A DNA stretch of 64,000 nt from Bryobacterales bacterium (lineage in GTDB: Bacteria; Acidobacteriota; Terriglobia; Bryobacterales; UBA6623). The stretch covers positions 58,162-122,161 of the forward strand of contig JAPPLB010000077.1 in assembly GCA_028819575.1 (NCBI GenBank). The letters are read 5' to 3'. The translations under genes were made by a program, and so were the position numbers. The notes below the pieces were generated by a model. That model saw only the letters and a program-made list of their open reading frames with translations, did not search any database and was not told the DNA's origin. Below, piece by piece: positions 27,093-35,277 of this stretch. Position 1 is the stretch's first letter. Each line of letters starts with the position of its first letter.

Positions 27093-27815
27093 ATGTTCAG
27101 CTACCTGCGTTCCGTCCTGTGGATGTGTCCGTTGATCGGTGTCGCGACCGCCGTCATGGGAACGATCTCACTGGGGGCGTCTCTGTTTGACCGCAGCGGT
27201 CGATGGCAACACAAGGTGGCGGTAGCCTGGGGGCGCATGCTATTGCGGATCTGCATGGTCCGCGTGGAAGTCATCGGCGCCGCGAAGCTGGATCCAGAGC
27301 AGGTCTATATCTTTGTCTCGAACCACTTCAGCCTGATCGATACCCCACTGATGTTCGGATCGATGCCGCGAGAGTTCCGTATTTTGGCGCGCCATGGGCT
27401 GTGGAAGATCCCTTTTCTCGGTTGGCACCTGAACCGAGCCGGTCACGTGCCGGTCGAACGCGAGAACCCACGGGCGGCGGCGCGTAGCCTGATCCGTGCA
27501 GTGGACAAGATCAAGGACAGCTTCTCTCTGCTGATCTTCCCCGAAGGCGGCCGAACGCGTCAGCCGACCATGCGTCCCTTCAAGTCCGGAGCCGCCCGGA
27601 TTGCGATGCAAGCCGGCTGCCCGATCGTCCCGATGGCCATTGTCGGAACCCGCAAGATCCTGCCGCCCGGTTCCGCCCATCTGCACCCGGGGCGCGCCGA
27701 GCTGCGCATTGGCAATCCTGTCCCGACAGACGTCCTCGCAAACGGCAATGCTCCCATGTTGATCCGCGAAGTCCAGGCGGTCGTCGGGAAGCTCTCCGAG
27801 CCGCCGGTAGATTGA
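27093..27815 (+). CDS. plsC: 1-acyl-sn-glycerol-3-phosphate acyltransferase
   Basis: Membrane acyltransferase of 240 residues that makes phosphatidic acid. The HX4D motif is NHFSLIDTP, followed by GLWKIPFLGWHLNRAGHVPVERE (motif II), FPEGGRTRQ (motif III) and GCPIVPMAIVGT (motif IV). A hydrophobic N-terminal segment anchors it. The grouping accD-folC-plsC links fatty acid supply with phospholipid assembly. Confidence 0.94.
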   Translation: MFSYLRSVLWMCPLIGVATAVMGTISLGASLFDRSGRWQHKVAVAWGRMLLRICMVRVEVIGAAKLDPEQVYIFVSNHFSLIDTPLMFGSMPREFRILARHGLWKIPFLGWHLNRAGHVPVERENPRAAARSLIRAVDKIKDSFSLLIFPEGGRTRQPTMRPFKSGAARIAMQAGCPIVPMAIVGTRKILPPGSAHLHPGRAELRIGNPVPTDVLANGNAPMLIREVQAVVGKLSEPPVD

Positions 27816-27878
27816 GGCTGAGTTGGCTTGACACCCGCTGATCGTTGCCCAAGCCAGATTCATCCGCTACTATGGTTG

Positions 27879-27955
<77 letters not shown>

Positions 27956-28224
27956 CCAAGACGCTAACGGCAGTGTACGTCACAGGGCTCCCGCCGGGCT
28001 TCCGTCGCCGCACAATGGCCCTGCAGCCGTTTTGGATCAGCCCACCGAAGGCGCCAGAAGCCGGGGTCGATGTAGGCAAGTCTGGGAAGCTTTTCGTCTG
28101 AGGTCAGTCGGATGAGACGGGACCAGCCGATAGCCTACCCCGACTGCGGTTCGATCACCATTTGCGGCGTGCGGGAGAACCATCTCAAGAGCTTCTCGCC
28201 CGACATTGCGATGGAGTAAACGCA

Positions 28225-28749
28225 ATGGCCGGCGAGGAGTCCAAGCAGTCAGCGAAGGCGGGAGGGAAAGCCGCCTCCAAGCGAGTCGCTGCGAAGACTG
28301 CCAAACAGACTGAGACGGCACAGAAATCGCAGCCCCAGATGGCCAGCAAGCCGGTGCTCCTCTCAGGCGGCAACCCTCAGATTGCGAAGGGCTACGGCAA
28401 TGCCCCCGTGCAGGCCTACATCGCGGCCATGCCGGGCTGGAAGCGCGATATCGGACGCCTCCTTGACGCGCTCGTCGAGCGTACCGTCCCCGACGTGTTC
28501 AAGGCAGTCAAGTGGAACTCGCCCTTCTACGGCATCGAGGGCCAGGGCTGGTTCCTCAGTTATCATTGCTTCACGAAGTACGTCAAAGTGACTTTCTTCC
28601 GCGGCGCGTCGCTGCGCCCTCTTCCCCCCGGCGAGTCCAAGCACAAGGAAGTGCGCTACCTCGACATCCGCGAGGAGGAGCCGTTCGACGAAGCTCAGTT
28701 CGTTGGTTGGGTGAAGCAAGCCAGCCAATTGCCCGGCGAACGACTGTGA
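28225..28749 (+). CDS. DUF1801-domain protein with basic N-terminus
   Basis: Protein of 174 residues. Residues 1-45 form a Lys/Ala-rich tail (SKQSAKAGGKAASKRVAAKT) like a histone-type nucleic-acid-binding extension. The rest is a DUF1801 (YdhG-like) domain with VQAYIAAMPGWKRDIGRLL, DVFKAVKWNSPFYGIEGQGWFLSYHCFTKYVKVTFFRG and the C-terminal FVGWVKQASQLPG. Such proteins are often annotated as iron-chaperone-like or intracellular-transport-like, without firm function. ATG 28225 is chosen since upstream codons are not conserved in type. Confidence 0.88.
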   Translation: MAGEESKQSAKAGGKAASKRVAAKTAKQTETAQKSQPQMASKPVLLSGGNPQIAKGYGNAPVQAYIAAMPGWKRDIGRLLDALVERTVPDVFKAVKWNSPFYGIEGQGWFLSYHCFTKYVKVTFFRGASLRPLPPGESKHKEVRYLDIREEEPFDEAQFVGWVKQASQLPGERL

Positions 28750-28937
28750 GCGGCCAGTGCGCAAGTCCCTGGCGGACGGCGACACCGTTCCGTCTGACGC
28801 CGATGTGACCAAGCCGATGGGCCGGCGCAAAGCGAGGGAACGAGGTAGTTTGTGACGTCTTCCGCCGAGTGTCTTGTAGCATGCCTTTCCTGTCACAGGC
28901 GCTATGATGACGGACTCATCGCCGTCTGGTTTCCGTC

Positions 28938-30494
28938 ATGAAAAGTGTTATGAAGAGCGGCTGTTGGTTGATCTGTCTTTTTGTGCTGGCTGTTCCATTT
29001 CCAGCTCGACCGGATGGGCCTGGGCAGCCGCCGAACATTCTGCTGATTGTCTCGGAAGACAATGGTCCCGAACTGGGCAGTTACGGCGACCCTTATGCCC
29101 GGACTCCCCACCTGGACAGGTTGGCGGCGGCAGGCGTGCGGTTTGAAAATGCCTTTGTCCCCTATTCCGTCTGCTCACCATCACGGGCCGCTCTCCTCAC
29201 CGGTTTGCACCCGACTCAGAACGGCCAGATCGGACTTGCGACGCACAAATTCGCGATGTATCGCAAAGATACACCGAATATCGCGACGCTGTTGGAATCG
29301 GCCGGATACCAAACCGGCCTGATCGGCAAGCTGCACGTCAATCCGGAGAGCGCCTTCCCCTTCGACTTTCGCGCCATCCCTCGTTCGAACTTCAACCGCA
29401 AGCACACCGTTCGAGACTACGCGGAGGCCGCGTCTCGGTTCTTCGGGAAAGCCGGAGACCGTCCGTTCTTCCTTTCCGTGAACTACCCTGACGCGCATTT
29501 GCCGTTTCTGCGTCAGGCCAACGGCCGTCCGGAGCAACCGCTCTCCGCAAACGATGTGAAACCCATGCCTTGGGTTGGAGTGGACTCGGCTCGTATCCGT
29601 GAGCAGGTCGCCAACTATTACAACTGCCTGGAGCGCCTGGATGAGGGAGTGGGGCTTCTGCTGAGCGAACTGGACAAGACCGGGCTGTCGGAGAACACGA
29701 TCGTCTTCTACTTCAGCGACCATGGGGCGCAGTTTCCGCGTGGAAAGGGAACAGTATACGAAGGTGGATTGCGCGTCCCTCTCATCATCCGCTGGCCGGG
29801 GCAAGCGAAGGCCGGGACGGTGCGCACCGAGTTGGTATCGACGATCGACATCCTGCCGACGGTTCTGAAGGCGGTCGGCGTGACGCCGCCGGCGCCGCTG
29901 CCCGGCTGGGCTCTGCAACCATTGCTAACCGGAGAGTCACCTTCCGCGTGGCGCCGTTACCTCTTTGGATTCACGACGGGAGCGTTTCCACGAGCATGTT
30001 TTGTGCAGCACTCCATCCGTGATGAACGATACAAACTGATTTCTAATCCGCGGCCGCGTACGGAGAATCTGGATGCCGGAACCTATCTTGACGAGGATCA
30101 CCCGAATTTCGTCGTGTCCGGAGCCACCGGGGATGAGCAGTCCACCTCATCCGCGTTTGTCAAGAAGGCCCTGGAGCGCTGGTCTCGCCCTCCTCTCTAT
30201 GAACTGTACGACCTGGAGAATGATCCGGAGGAATGGACGAATCTGGCGGATGATCCGGAACACGCCGAGGAAAGGCTGCGACTCGTCGAGGAATTGAAGG
30301 CTTGGCAACGAGAGATACGTGATCCCTTTCTCGTTCAGGAGCATGTCGATGCTTTTGTGAGCGAGCAGCTCGCCAACCGCGACTTGGGCTATCGGAGCCG
30401 TGATGATTTCCGCTGGTCGTACTTGGAGGCTTTCCCGGTGTGGAGAGCCATGGATCACGGTCAGAAAGCAGTGTCGAGTCCACCGCCAAGGTAA
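28938..30494 (+). CDS. Secreted Cys-type sulfatase
   Basis: Sulfatase of 518 residues with a Sec signal (CWLICLFVLAVPFPARP). The metal-binding start is PNILLIVSEDNGPE, the formylglycine motif is CSPSR (Cys79-Arg83, VCSPSRAALLTG), and GLIGKLHVNPE plus YFSDHGAQFPRGKGTVYEGG complete the active site. The EDNGPELGSYGD start with the KGTVYEGGLRVPLI segment resembles the heparan N-sulfatase-like S1 subgroup (inference). The C-terminus has the usual LYDLENDPEEWTNLADD. It is convergent with the minus-strand glycan cluster. Confidence 0.94.
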   Translation: MKSVMKSGCWLICLFVLAVPFPARPDGPGQPPNILLIVSEDNGPELGSYGDPYARTPHLDRLAAAGVRFENAFVPYSVCSPSRAALLTGLHPTQNGQIGLATHKFAMYRKDTPNIATLLESAGYQTGLIGKLHVNPESAFPFDFRAIPRSNFNRKHTVRDYAEAASRFFGKAGDRPFFLSVNYPDAHLPFLRQANGRPEQPLSANDVKPMPWVGVDSARIREQVANYYNCLERLDEGVGLLLSELDKTGLSENTIVFYFSDHGAQFPRGKGTVYEGGLRVPLIIRWPGQAKAGTVRTELVSTIDILPTVLKAVGVTPPAPLPGWALQPLLTGESPSAWRRYLFGFTTGAFPRACFVQHSIRDERYKLISNPRPRTENLDAGTYLDEDHPNFVVSGATGDEQSTSSAFVKKALERWSRPPLYELYDLENDPEEWTNLADDPEHAEERLRLVEELKAWQREIRDPFLVQEHVDAFVSEQLANRDLGYRSRDDFRWSYLEAFPVWRAMDHGQKAVSSPPPR

Positions 30495-30534
30495 CGGACG
30501 GGTCGGATGCCACAGCGACAAACCGACCGGGAGT

Positions 30535-30741
30535 TCACCTCGGCCCTTTGTTGTAGAACCGACTCTGCGTCCAAACCTGCCGCCCCTGAAGCCGGATGTA
30601 GCTTACTGGTGTCGTAGCGCCCTCGCGGTCGAGGCGAGTGAAATAGCCGCCGTGCTCCTTATCCAGAGAGCGATCAAGCCGGAAAGGCATGATCGAGTCG
30701 AACAGCTTGGTTTCAGAACGCTGCTTCAGTTCATTCAACAT
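30535..30741 (-). pseudogene. Truncated AGE-family (N-acylglucosamine 2-epimerase) gene
   Basis: An ATG five bases after the stop of the 30747-32444 sulfatase opens a frame of only 67 codons. The sequence has the start of an AGE-type epimerase: LFDSIMPFRLDRSLDKEHGGYFTRLDREG, then IRLQGRQVWTQSRFYNK. In full-length enzymes (about 400 residues) the LQGRQ/W-type motif lies near residue 60, so about 85% of the gene is missing. No continuation is seen in the 40 bases before the convergent sulfatase ends. Family assignment is from pattern only. Confidence 0.6.
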
Positions 30742-30746
30742 GAAGG

Positions 30747-32444
30747 CTATGATCGCGAGGTCTGCCTCGGCAAGGGATAATCGGTTTCCATGATCTTCTC
30801 GAGCAACTGGATTCGGAGATTATCGCGCAGCGTTCTCCGGGATGAGACATCCCAAAGGTTGTGGAACTCGTTTGGATCCTCCTGCAGATCAAACAGTTCG
30901 CCGTAGCCTTGGCCGGAGTACGCAGTCAGGCGGTATCGCTGGGTAACGAGAGTCCTCATGCGAAAACCGAGATAGTCCTCGTCGCCTTCGATCAGCGCAG
31001 TCGTATCGGTGGATCGGTCGGTTCCGGTGAGAATCGGCGTCAAGCTCCTTCCCGGCCAGGGATGGAAAGCGTTCGGCGCTTCGGGCACAGGGGATGTCGG
31101 CCCCACCGGGATCGGGAGGCCGGCGATTTCAAGAATTGTAGGGGCGACGTCGACATAGCTGACCACGCCTTCGTGTTTGTACCCGGCTTCCGAATGTCCG
31201 GGCCAACGGATCAGCAGCGGAACGCGAACCACACCGTCGTAGTGGTACGGACCCTTGCCCCACATCCAATGGTCTCCCAGAGCTTCACCGTGGTCGGCGG
31301 CGAAAACAACTACCGTATCTTGTTCCAATCCTGTCTCGCGCAAGGTTTTGAGAACGCGTCCCACGTTTTGGTCCACTAGGTCGATGAGCGCGTAATAGTG
31401 GGCGGCACACTCGGCGCGGTAAGGATCGGTCGCGTCCATGGATTGCCCTTTGGAGCCGCTGGTAATCAGGTCGGTTTCCGACTGCGCACGGTAGTGAGGA
31501 GGCATGAGATCCAGTTCGCCTTCTCTGCGCAGCGGGGGCGCGACATCGGATTCCTTGTACTTGTACGCCAGTTCTTTCGGGGGGGCAAATGGGGAATGCG
31601 GGTCCGCGATCGAGCAGAAAAGGAAGAAAGGTTGATCCGTAGACGCCGTGCTCATCTTCTTCAGAAAATCCACCGTGCGGTCAGCCACCCATGTGGTGGG
31701 ATGAACTTCCTGCGGCAACGCCCACTTGAACGACGTTCGGTTGTAATGTTGAAACGCCGGACTGGGAGGCTCGAGAGCCGTCTTGCTTTGGAAGATCTTG
31801 AATTCAGCCGGATGTTCGCGTTCTAACCAGTGCAAATAATGACCCCACGTTCCGGGCCCGTGACCGTTGGCATAGTCGACGGATTCGAAGCCGTAGTAAG
31901 GGGACGGCAAGTTCTCTATCCGTCCGGCGAGCCAGTGGGCCCGTGCTTCTGGGAAGTCTTCGGGGTTCGTATCCGACGGGTCGCCGCCCGTGGGTGTTCC
32001 AGAGGTGCGGAAATGGAGCTTACCGACACAGTGTGTTCGATAACCGGATCGCCGAAGCGATTCTGTCATCGTGGGGATTTCCTGGCTCAGGGGAATTCCG
32101 TTCATGCGCACGCGATGTCCGCGAGTGGTCAGACCGGTGAAGAATGAGGCTCGCGACGGCATGCAGACCGGATTCGTCACGTAGGCGCGAGACAGATTAA
32201 CGCTGCTCGCGGCCAGTTGATCGATATTCGGGGTTTGCACAACGGGGTGCCCGGCATAGCCGAAGTAGGTGGGGTTGTGCTGGTCGACCATGATGACCAG
32301 GAAGTTCGGCCTTTTCTCACCCTCTGGAGAGGCGTCGGCAGTGTAAGCTGACGCGCTGGGGATGGCAGCCGCGCCCGTCATGGCGGCGCCCGTCAGAAAA
32401 GATCGCCGGTTGAGCTTAGACACATTCGCCTGGTTGTTTGCCAT
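30747..32444 (-). CDS. Tat-exported Cys-type sulfatase (565 aa)
   Basis: Sulfatase with a Tat-like signal (LNRRSFLTGAAMTGAAAIPSASA). PNFLVIMVDQHNPTYFGYAGH starts the catalytic domain, and the formylglycine motif is CMPSR (Cys94-Arg98, VCMPSRASFFTG). HCVGKLHF and VVFAADHGEALGDHWMWGKG give the remaining metal and sulfate ligands. DQHN in place of DDQ and the GDHWMWGKGPYHYDGVVRVPL segment resemble the choline-sulfatase/arylsulfatase-A-like subgroup, but the substrate is unproven. It is the last intact gene of the sialidase-sulfatase series on the minus strand. Confidence 0.94.
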   Translation of the reverse strand: MANNQANVSKLNRRSFLTGAAMTGAAAIPSASAYTADASPEGEKRPNFLVIMVDQHNPTYFGYAGHPVVQTPNIDQLAASSVNLSRAYVTNPVCMPSRASFFTGLTTRGHRVRMNGIPLSQEIPTMTESLRRSGYRTHCVGKLHFRTSGTPTGGDPSDTNPEDFPEARAHWLAGRIENLPSPYYGFESVDYANGHGPGTWGHYLHWLEREHPAEFKIFQSKTALEPPSPAFQHYNRTSFKWALPQEVHPTTWVADRTVDFLKKMSTASTDQPFFLFCSIADPHSPFAPPKELAYKYKESDVAPPLRREGELDLMPPHYRAQSETDLITSGSKGQSMDATDPYRAECAAHYYALIDLVDQNVGRVLKTLRETGLEQDTVVVFAADHGEALGDHWMWGKGPYHYDGVVRVPLLIRWPGHSEAGYKHEGVVSYVDVAPTILEIAGLPIPVGPTSPVPEAPNAFHPWPGRSLTPILTGTDRSTDTTALIEGDEDYLGFRMRTLVTQRYRLTAYSGQGYGELFDLQEDPNEFHNLWDVSSRRTLRDNLRIQLLEKIMETDYPLPRQTSRS

Positions 32445-32530
32445 GGTCCGCTTGCTCCCATCGTCAGCAGGTTAAGGCCGTGAAGTCTGAGGCTAAAGGG
32501 TCGTCGGTAGCTTACATCCAGTGATGGAGT

Positions 32531-32691
32531 TTACGTACGAACGACTCTCTGGTGACCTGGAAGCCTTGGCTTCCCTATAACCAGCAGAATGTTGGGTTGG
32601 CCTCTGCGGACTGCATCACCGCCGCCACTCCCGCCGTATCCAAGGCTACGGTACTTGCTAAACCCGTCAACAACACCCGCCACGCCGACAT
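32531..32691 (-). pseudogene. Remnant of a sulfatase 5' end
   Basis: Reading from an ATG at 32691 gives a signal-peptide-like MSAWRVLLTGLASTVALDTAG...SAEA. In the adjoining frame the same stretch continues QPNILLVIG, the hallmark start of a sulfatase domain, before running into unrelated sequence and a stop at 32531. A single-base frameshift plus 3' deletion of a sulfatase gene explains both. It lies between two intact genes of the same functional class. Confidence 0.5.
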
Positions 32692-32735
32692 GGTGTTGGT
32701 TCTTTGAGGGTCCATCGGAAAAACCGAGACCCAAC

Positions 32736-35036
32736 TCAGGCCTCCCTGTCGACTTGGTCCCGGCCGTCGGTCAGCCAGTCAAGAGTGATCCGCGTGAAGA
32801 CGATTCTTTCGTAATCGTCCTTTTCATACAGCAGACCAATACTCCCGTCGGGCAAGACGGCCAGACAGGAATAGGCCGATCTACCGTAGTGGATGCACTT
32901 TGCTTCCGGCCAGCTCTCGCCCATGTCATAGCTGAGTCGCACGACCATTCGCTGTCGCCGATTCTGATTCGGATCACGAGGTATCGAAGCCGGGTTCGAA
33001 AACAACAGCCGATTGCGGCCGTCGGAACTGTTCCCGCTGTAACGTAACAGGCTGGCTTGGCAGACCGGATCAACGAGCCGAGAGTCATCTTCGGGAAACG
33101 ACCAGGTTCTGCCTCCGTCTTTGCTGAGCGCGACGGATCGCGTCAGCGTACGTCGGCTGCTGCGCATGTTGATCATCAGCGAACTGTCATCTCGTTCGAT
33201 CACTTGCCCCTCGTTCATCCCCTCTCCAACATCGCCGCCGATTTGCCAGCTCTCACCATGGTTGTCGCTCCAGACGACGTAAGGAGTTTGCTCACCGGGC
33301 TGACCGTGATACATCGGCAGAATGAGTCGTCCTTCGCTTGTCTGGATGCCGACTCCCGGCCCTGCGGCGACTTCCGCCCACTCAGGCCTTTTCATTTGGG
33401 CTGTGAGGTCGATCGGCTCGGACCAAGTCTCTCCGTCATCGTCGCTGCTGATGGCGCGGACCATAACGGTTCGCCCTGTCAGACCCGGCTCAGCGTTCTG
33501 TGAACCGATTCCTTCGGGGCAGTGCAGGTAGAAGAGCCAAATCCGTCCCGTTTCGCGGTCCACCAGACCACATGCATTCGCGGTAGAACCAGCGCCGTTC
33601 TCAACGAGCAGTTGCATGGGCAGCCAAGACTGACCTTGGTCGAAACTGCGCTTCAACACCAGATCAATCTTGTTCGGTGCGTCACCCGGCTTGTTGACCC
33701 GTGCATCGCAAAACGCCAGCAATGTCTGTTGGGAAGAAGTCAGCAAGACCGGGATGCGGTATTGCGACACGCCATCCTCGCCGCTCACGAAAACGGAGAC
33801 ATCTTTTGAACGCGTGGACTGTGCCTCGTCAATCTGCTGTTTGAACGGCACTGCAAAATGTCGAGGGAGTATTGCGGTCGCAGCAAGCTCGTCGATTTCA
33901 TCGAGAGTGAAGCGGGTGCTGATGATTGAATTCACCTCACCCGGTTTGTGCGCGACATAATTCGACGAAACGAAAGTGCCATCCGGCAGTACTTCCAGTC
34001 CGGCGTAGCCGGTGTCGCCGGATCTCCCATAGTGGCGTTGCAGAAGGAGCCGGTATTGACCCTCTCTGCCCTCGATAATGTCTTCGTAACGTCCAACCCA
34101 ACCAACGAAGTGCTTGGCCGTGGGTGAGGTAGGGTTACGATTGTCACGGACCGTGATGACCAATCGGCCGTCAGGGCCATAGCGGGCCACATGACGGTCA
34201 CCATGCAGTGCGGCGGGGAGCTGCCGCATCTGCGACCAAGTTTCGCCTTCGTCGTCGGACACCATCCAGAGCCCCCCGTACTTCGAAGCGTTTTCTCGGA
34301 TCAAACATAGAATCTGCGTCCCGTCAGGCGATCGCACTAATGCCGGCTCACAGGGCATTGCGCCTGGGAATCTCGAGTGTGCGCCTACGTTCTTTGGTTC
34401 GCACCATGTCAGTCCACCGTCCTGGCTGATGGTCTGCGTCAAGACCAGCCCAAAGCCGTCGTCGGTACCGAAGCGGCTGTTATACAGCATCAAATGCCGG
34501 TTGCCTTTGATGGGGATGATCGATTTGGGGGGTGCTGTGCCGAGTCGATCACCAAACATCGGTTCAAGCGGTGTCCATGTTCGCCCATCATCCTCGGATA
34601 CCGACTGCATCATCACCGGATAAGACACGGTGAGAATAAGTCGCGACTTGCTGTCTGAGTCAACTAGGCGGTGGACGGCCGGTGCATTGTGCGAGTGCGA
34701 CATGAAGTTGTCAGGAGTCGGGAGGCGCCCGCTCCACGTCAACCCTGTGTCGCCGCTTCGTTTGAGAATCGTGCCCGGGCCGCCATGATCGAGTGGATAC
34801 GTTGCGATCATCGTTCGGCCGTCGGGAAACAGGACCGTATCGACTTGTCCGAGGTACTGTCCCGGTGTTTTCTCGATGATGACTTGGCGGCCTTCGTCTT
34901 GGGAGATGTCGATGATAGGAATAGTGAAGGCCTGCAGTGCCGGGTTTCGGGTGGCCCCGCAACCAAGTGACAAGCCGGTTGCGCCGGCCAGCCCCAAGGA
35001 GTTGAACAGAAAAGCCCTTCGGTTGACTCGCACCAT
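32736..35036 (-). CDS. Exported tandem BNR sialidase (two propellers)
   Basis: Protein of 766 residues. The start at 35036 gives MVRVNRRAFLFNSLGLAGATGLSLGC, a Tat signal with lipobox LSLGC, so it is a lipoprotein. Eight Asp-box motifs (S-x-D-x-G-x-T/S-W) are visible: four in the first half (SEDDGRTW, SQDGGLTW, SDDEGETW and a weaker SGDTGLTW) and four or more in the second (SFDQGQSW, SSDDDGETW, SDNHGESW, SKDGGRTW, SYDMGESW). The second half begins with a sialidase 'RIP' motif (GVSQYRIPVLL) and CDARVNKP. Two six-bladed sialidase-like propellers therefore appear fused. Release of sialic acid or a related sugar from glycans is likely; the first half may be a binding or second catalytic unit. Confidence 0.88.
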   Translation of the reverse strand: MVRVNRRAFLFNSLGLAGATGLSLGCGATRNPALQAFTIPIIDISQDEGRQVIIEKTPGQYLGQVDTVLFPDGRTMIATYPLDHGGPGTILKRSGDTGLTWSGRLPTPDNFMSHSHNAPAVHRLVDSDSKSRLILTVSYPVMMQSVSEDDGRTWTPLEPMFGDRLGTAPPKSIIPIKGNRHLMLYNSRFGTDDGFGLVLTQTISQDGGLTWCEPKNVGAHSRFPGAMPCEPALVRSPDGTQILCLIRENASKYGGLWMVSDDEGETWSQMRQLPAALHGDRHVARYGPDGRLVITVRDNRNPTSPTAKHFVGWVGRYEDIIEGREGQYRLLLQRHYGRSGDTGYAGLEVLPDGTFVSSNYVAHKPGEVNSIISTRFTLDEIDELAATAILPRHFAVPFKQQIDEAQSTRSKDVSVFVSGEDGVSQYRIPVLLTSSQQTLLAFCDARVNKPGDAPNKIDLVLKRSFDQGQSWLPMQLLVENGAGSTANACGLVDRETGRIWLFYLHCPEGIGSQNAEPGLTGRTVMVRAISSDDDGETWSEPIDLTAQMKRPEWAEVAAGPGVGIQTSEGRLILPMYHGQPGEQTPYVVWSDNHGESWQIGGDVGEGMNEGQVIERDDSSLMINMRSSRRTLTRSVALSKDGGRTWSFPEDDSRLVDPVCQASLLRYSGNSSDGRNRLLFSNPASIPRDPNQNRRQRMVVRLSYDMGESWPEAKCIHYGRSAYSCLAVLPDGSIGLLYEKDDYERIVFTRITLDWLTDGRDQVDREA

Positions 35037-35096
35037 GCATTGAGCGAAACGAAAAAAGCCCACAGGGCACACCCGGTGCTACAGGCACCTCTTCAA

Positions 35097-35277
35097 CTAG
35101 GCTTGTGTTTCGGCTCGATCCTTTCCATCAGAAAGCCAGTTTAAACCAGAGCGGGCAAAGACGATCCACGAGTATCCATCCTTTTCGTACGGCAGGCCGA
35201 CGCTCTTGTCCGGCAGCAGGGTATGGCAACAATAAGCTGATGTCTGGTAGTACAAGCACTTGGCTGCTGACGTGAGG
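35097..35277 (-). pseudogene. 3' fragment of a second sialidase gene
   Basis: Translating the minus strand from about 35277 gives KCLYYQTSAYCCHTLLPDKS, then GLPYEKDGYSWIVFARSGLNW and a TAG at 35097-35099. This aligns over its whole length with the last 55 residues or so of the intact neighbour (KCIHYGRSAYSCLAVLPDGS...YEKDDYERIVFTRITLDWL). Only the end of the gene remains; the break coincides with the stop of the heme/TPR gene at 35278. Confidence 0.75.

Noticed and set aside
27956..28224. Integration site next to tRNA-fMet
   Set aside because: No integrase, no direct repeat of the tRNA 3' end and no foreign gene block follow.
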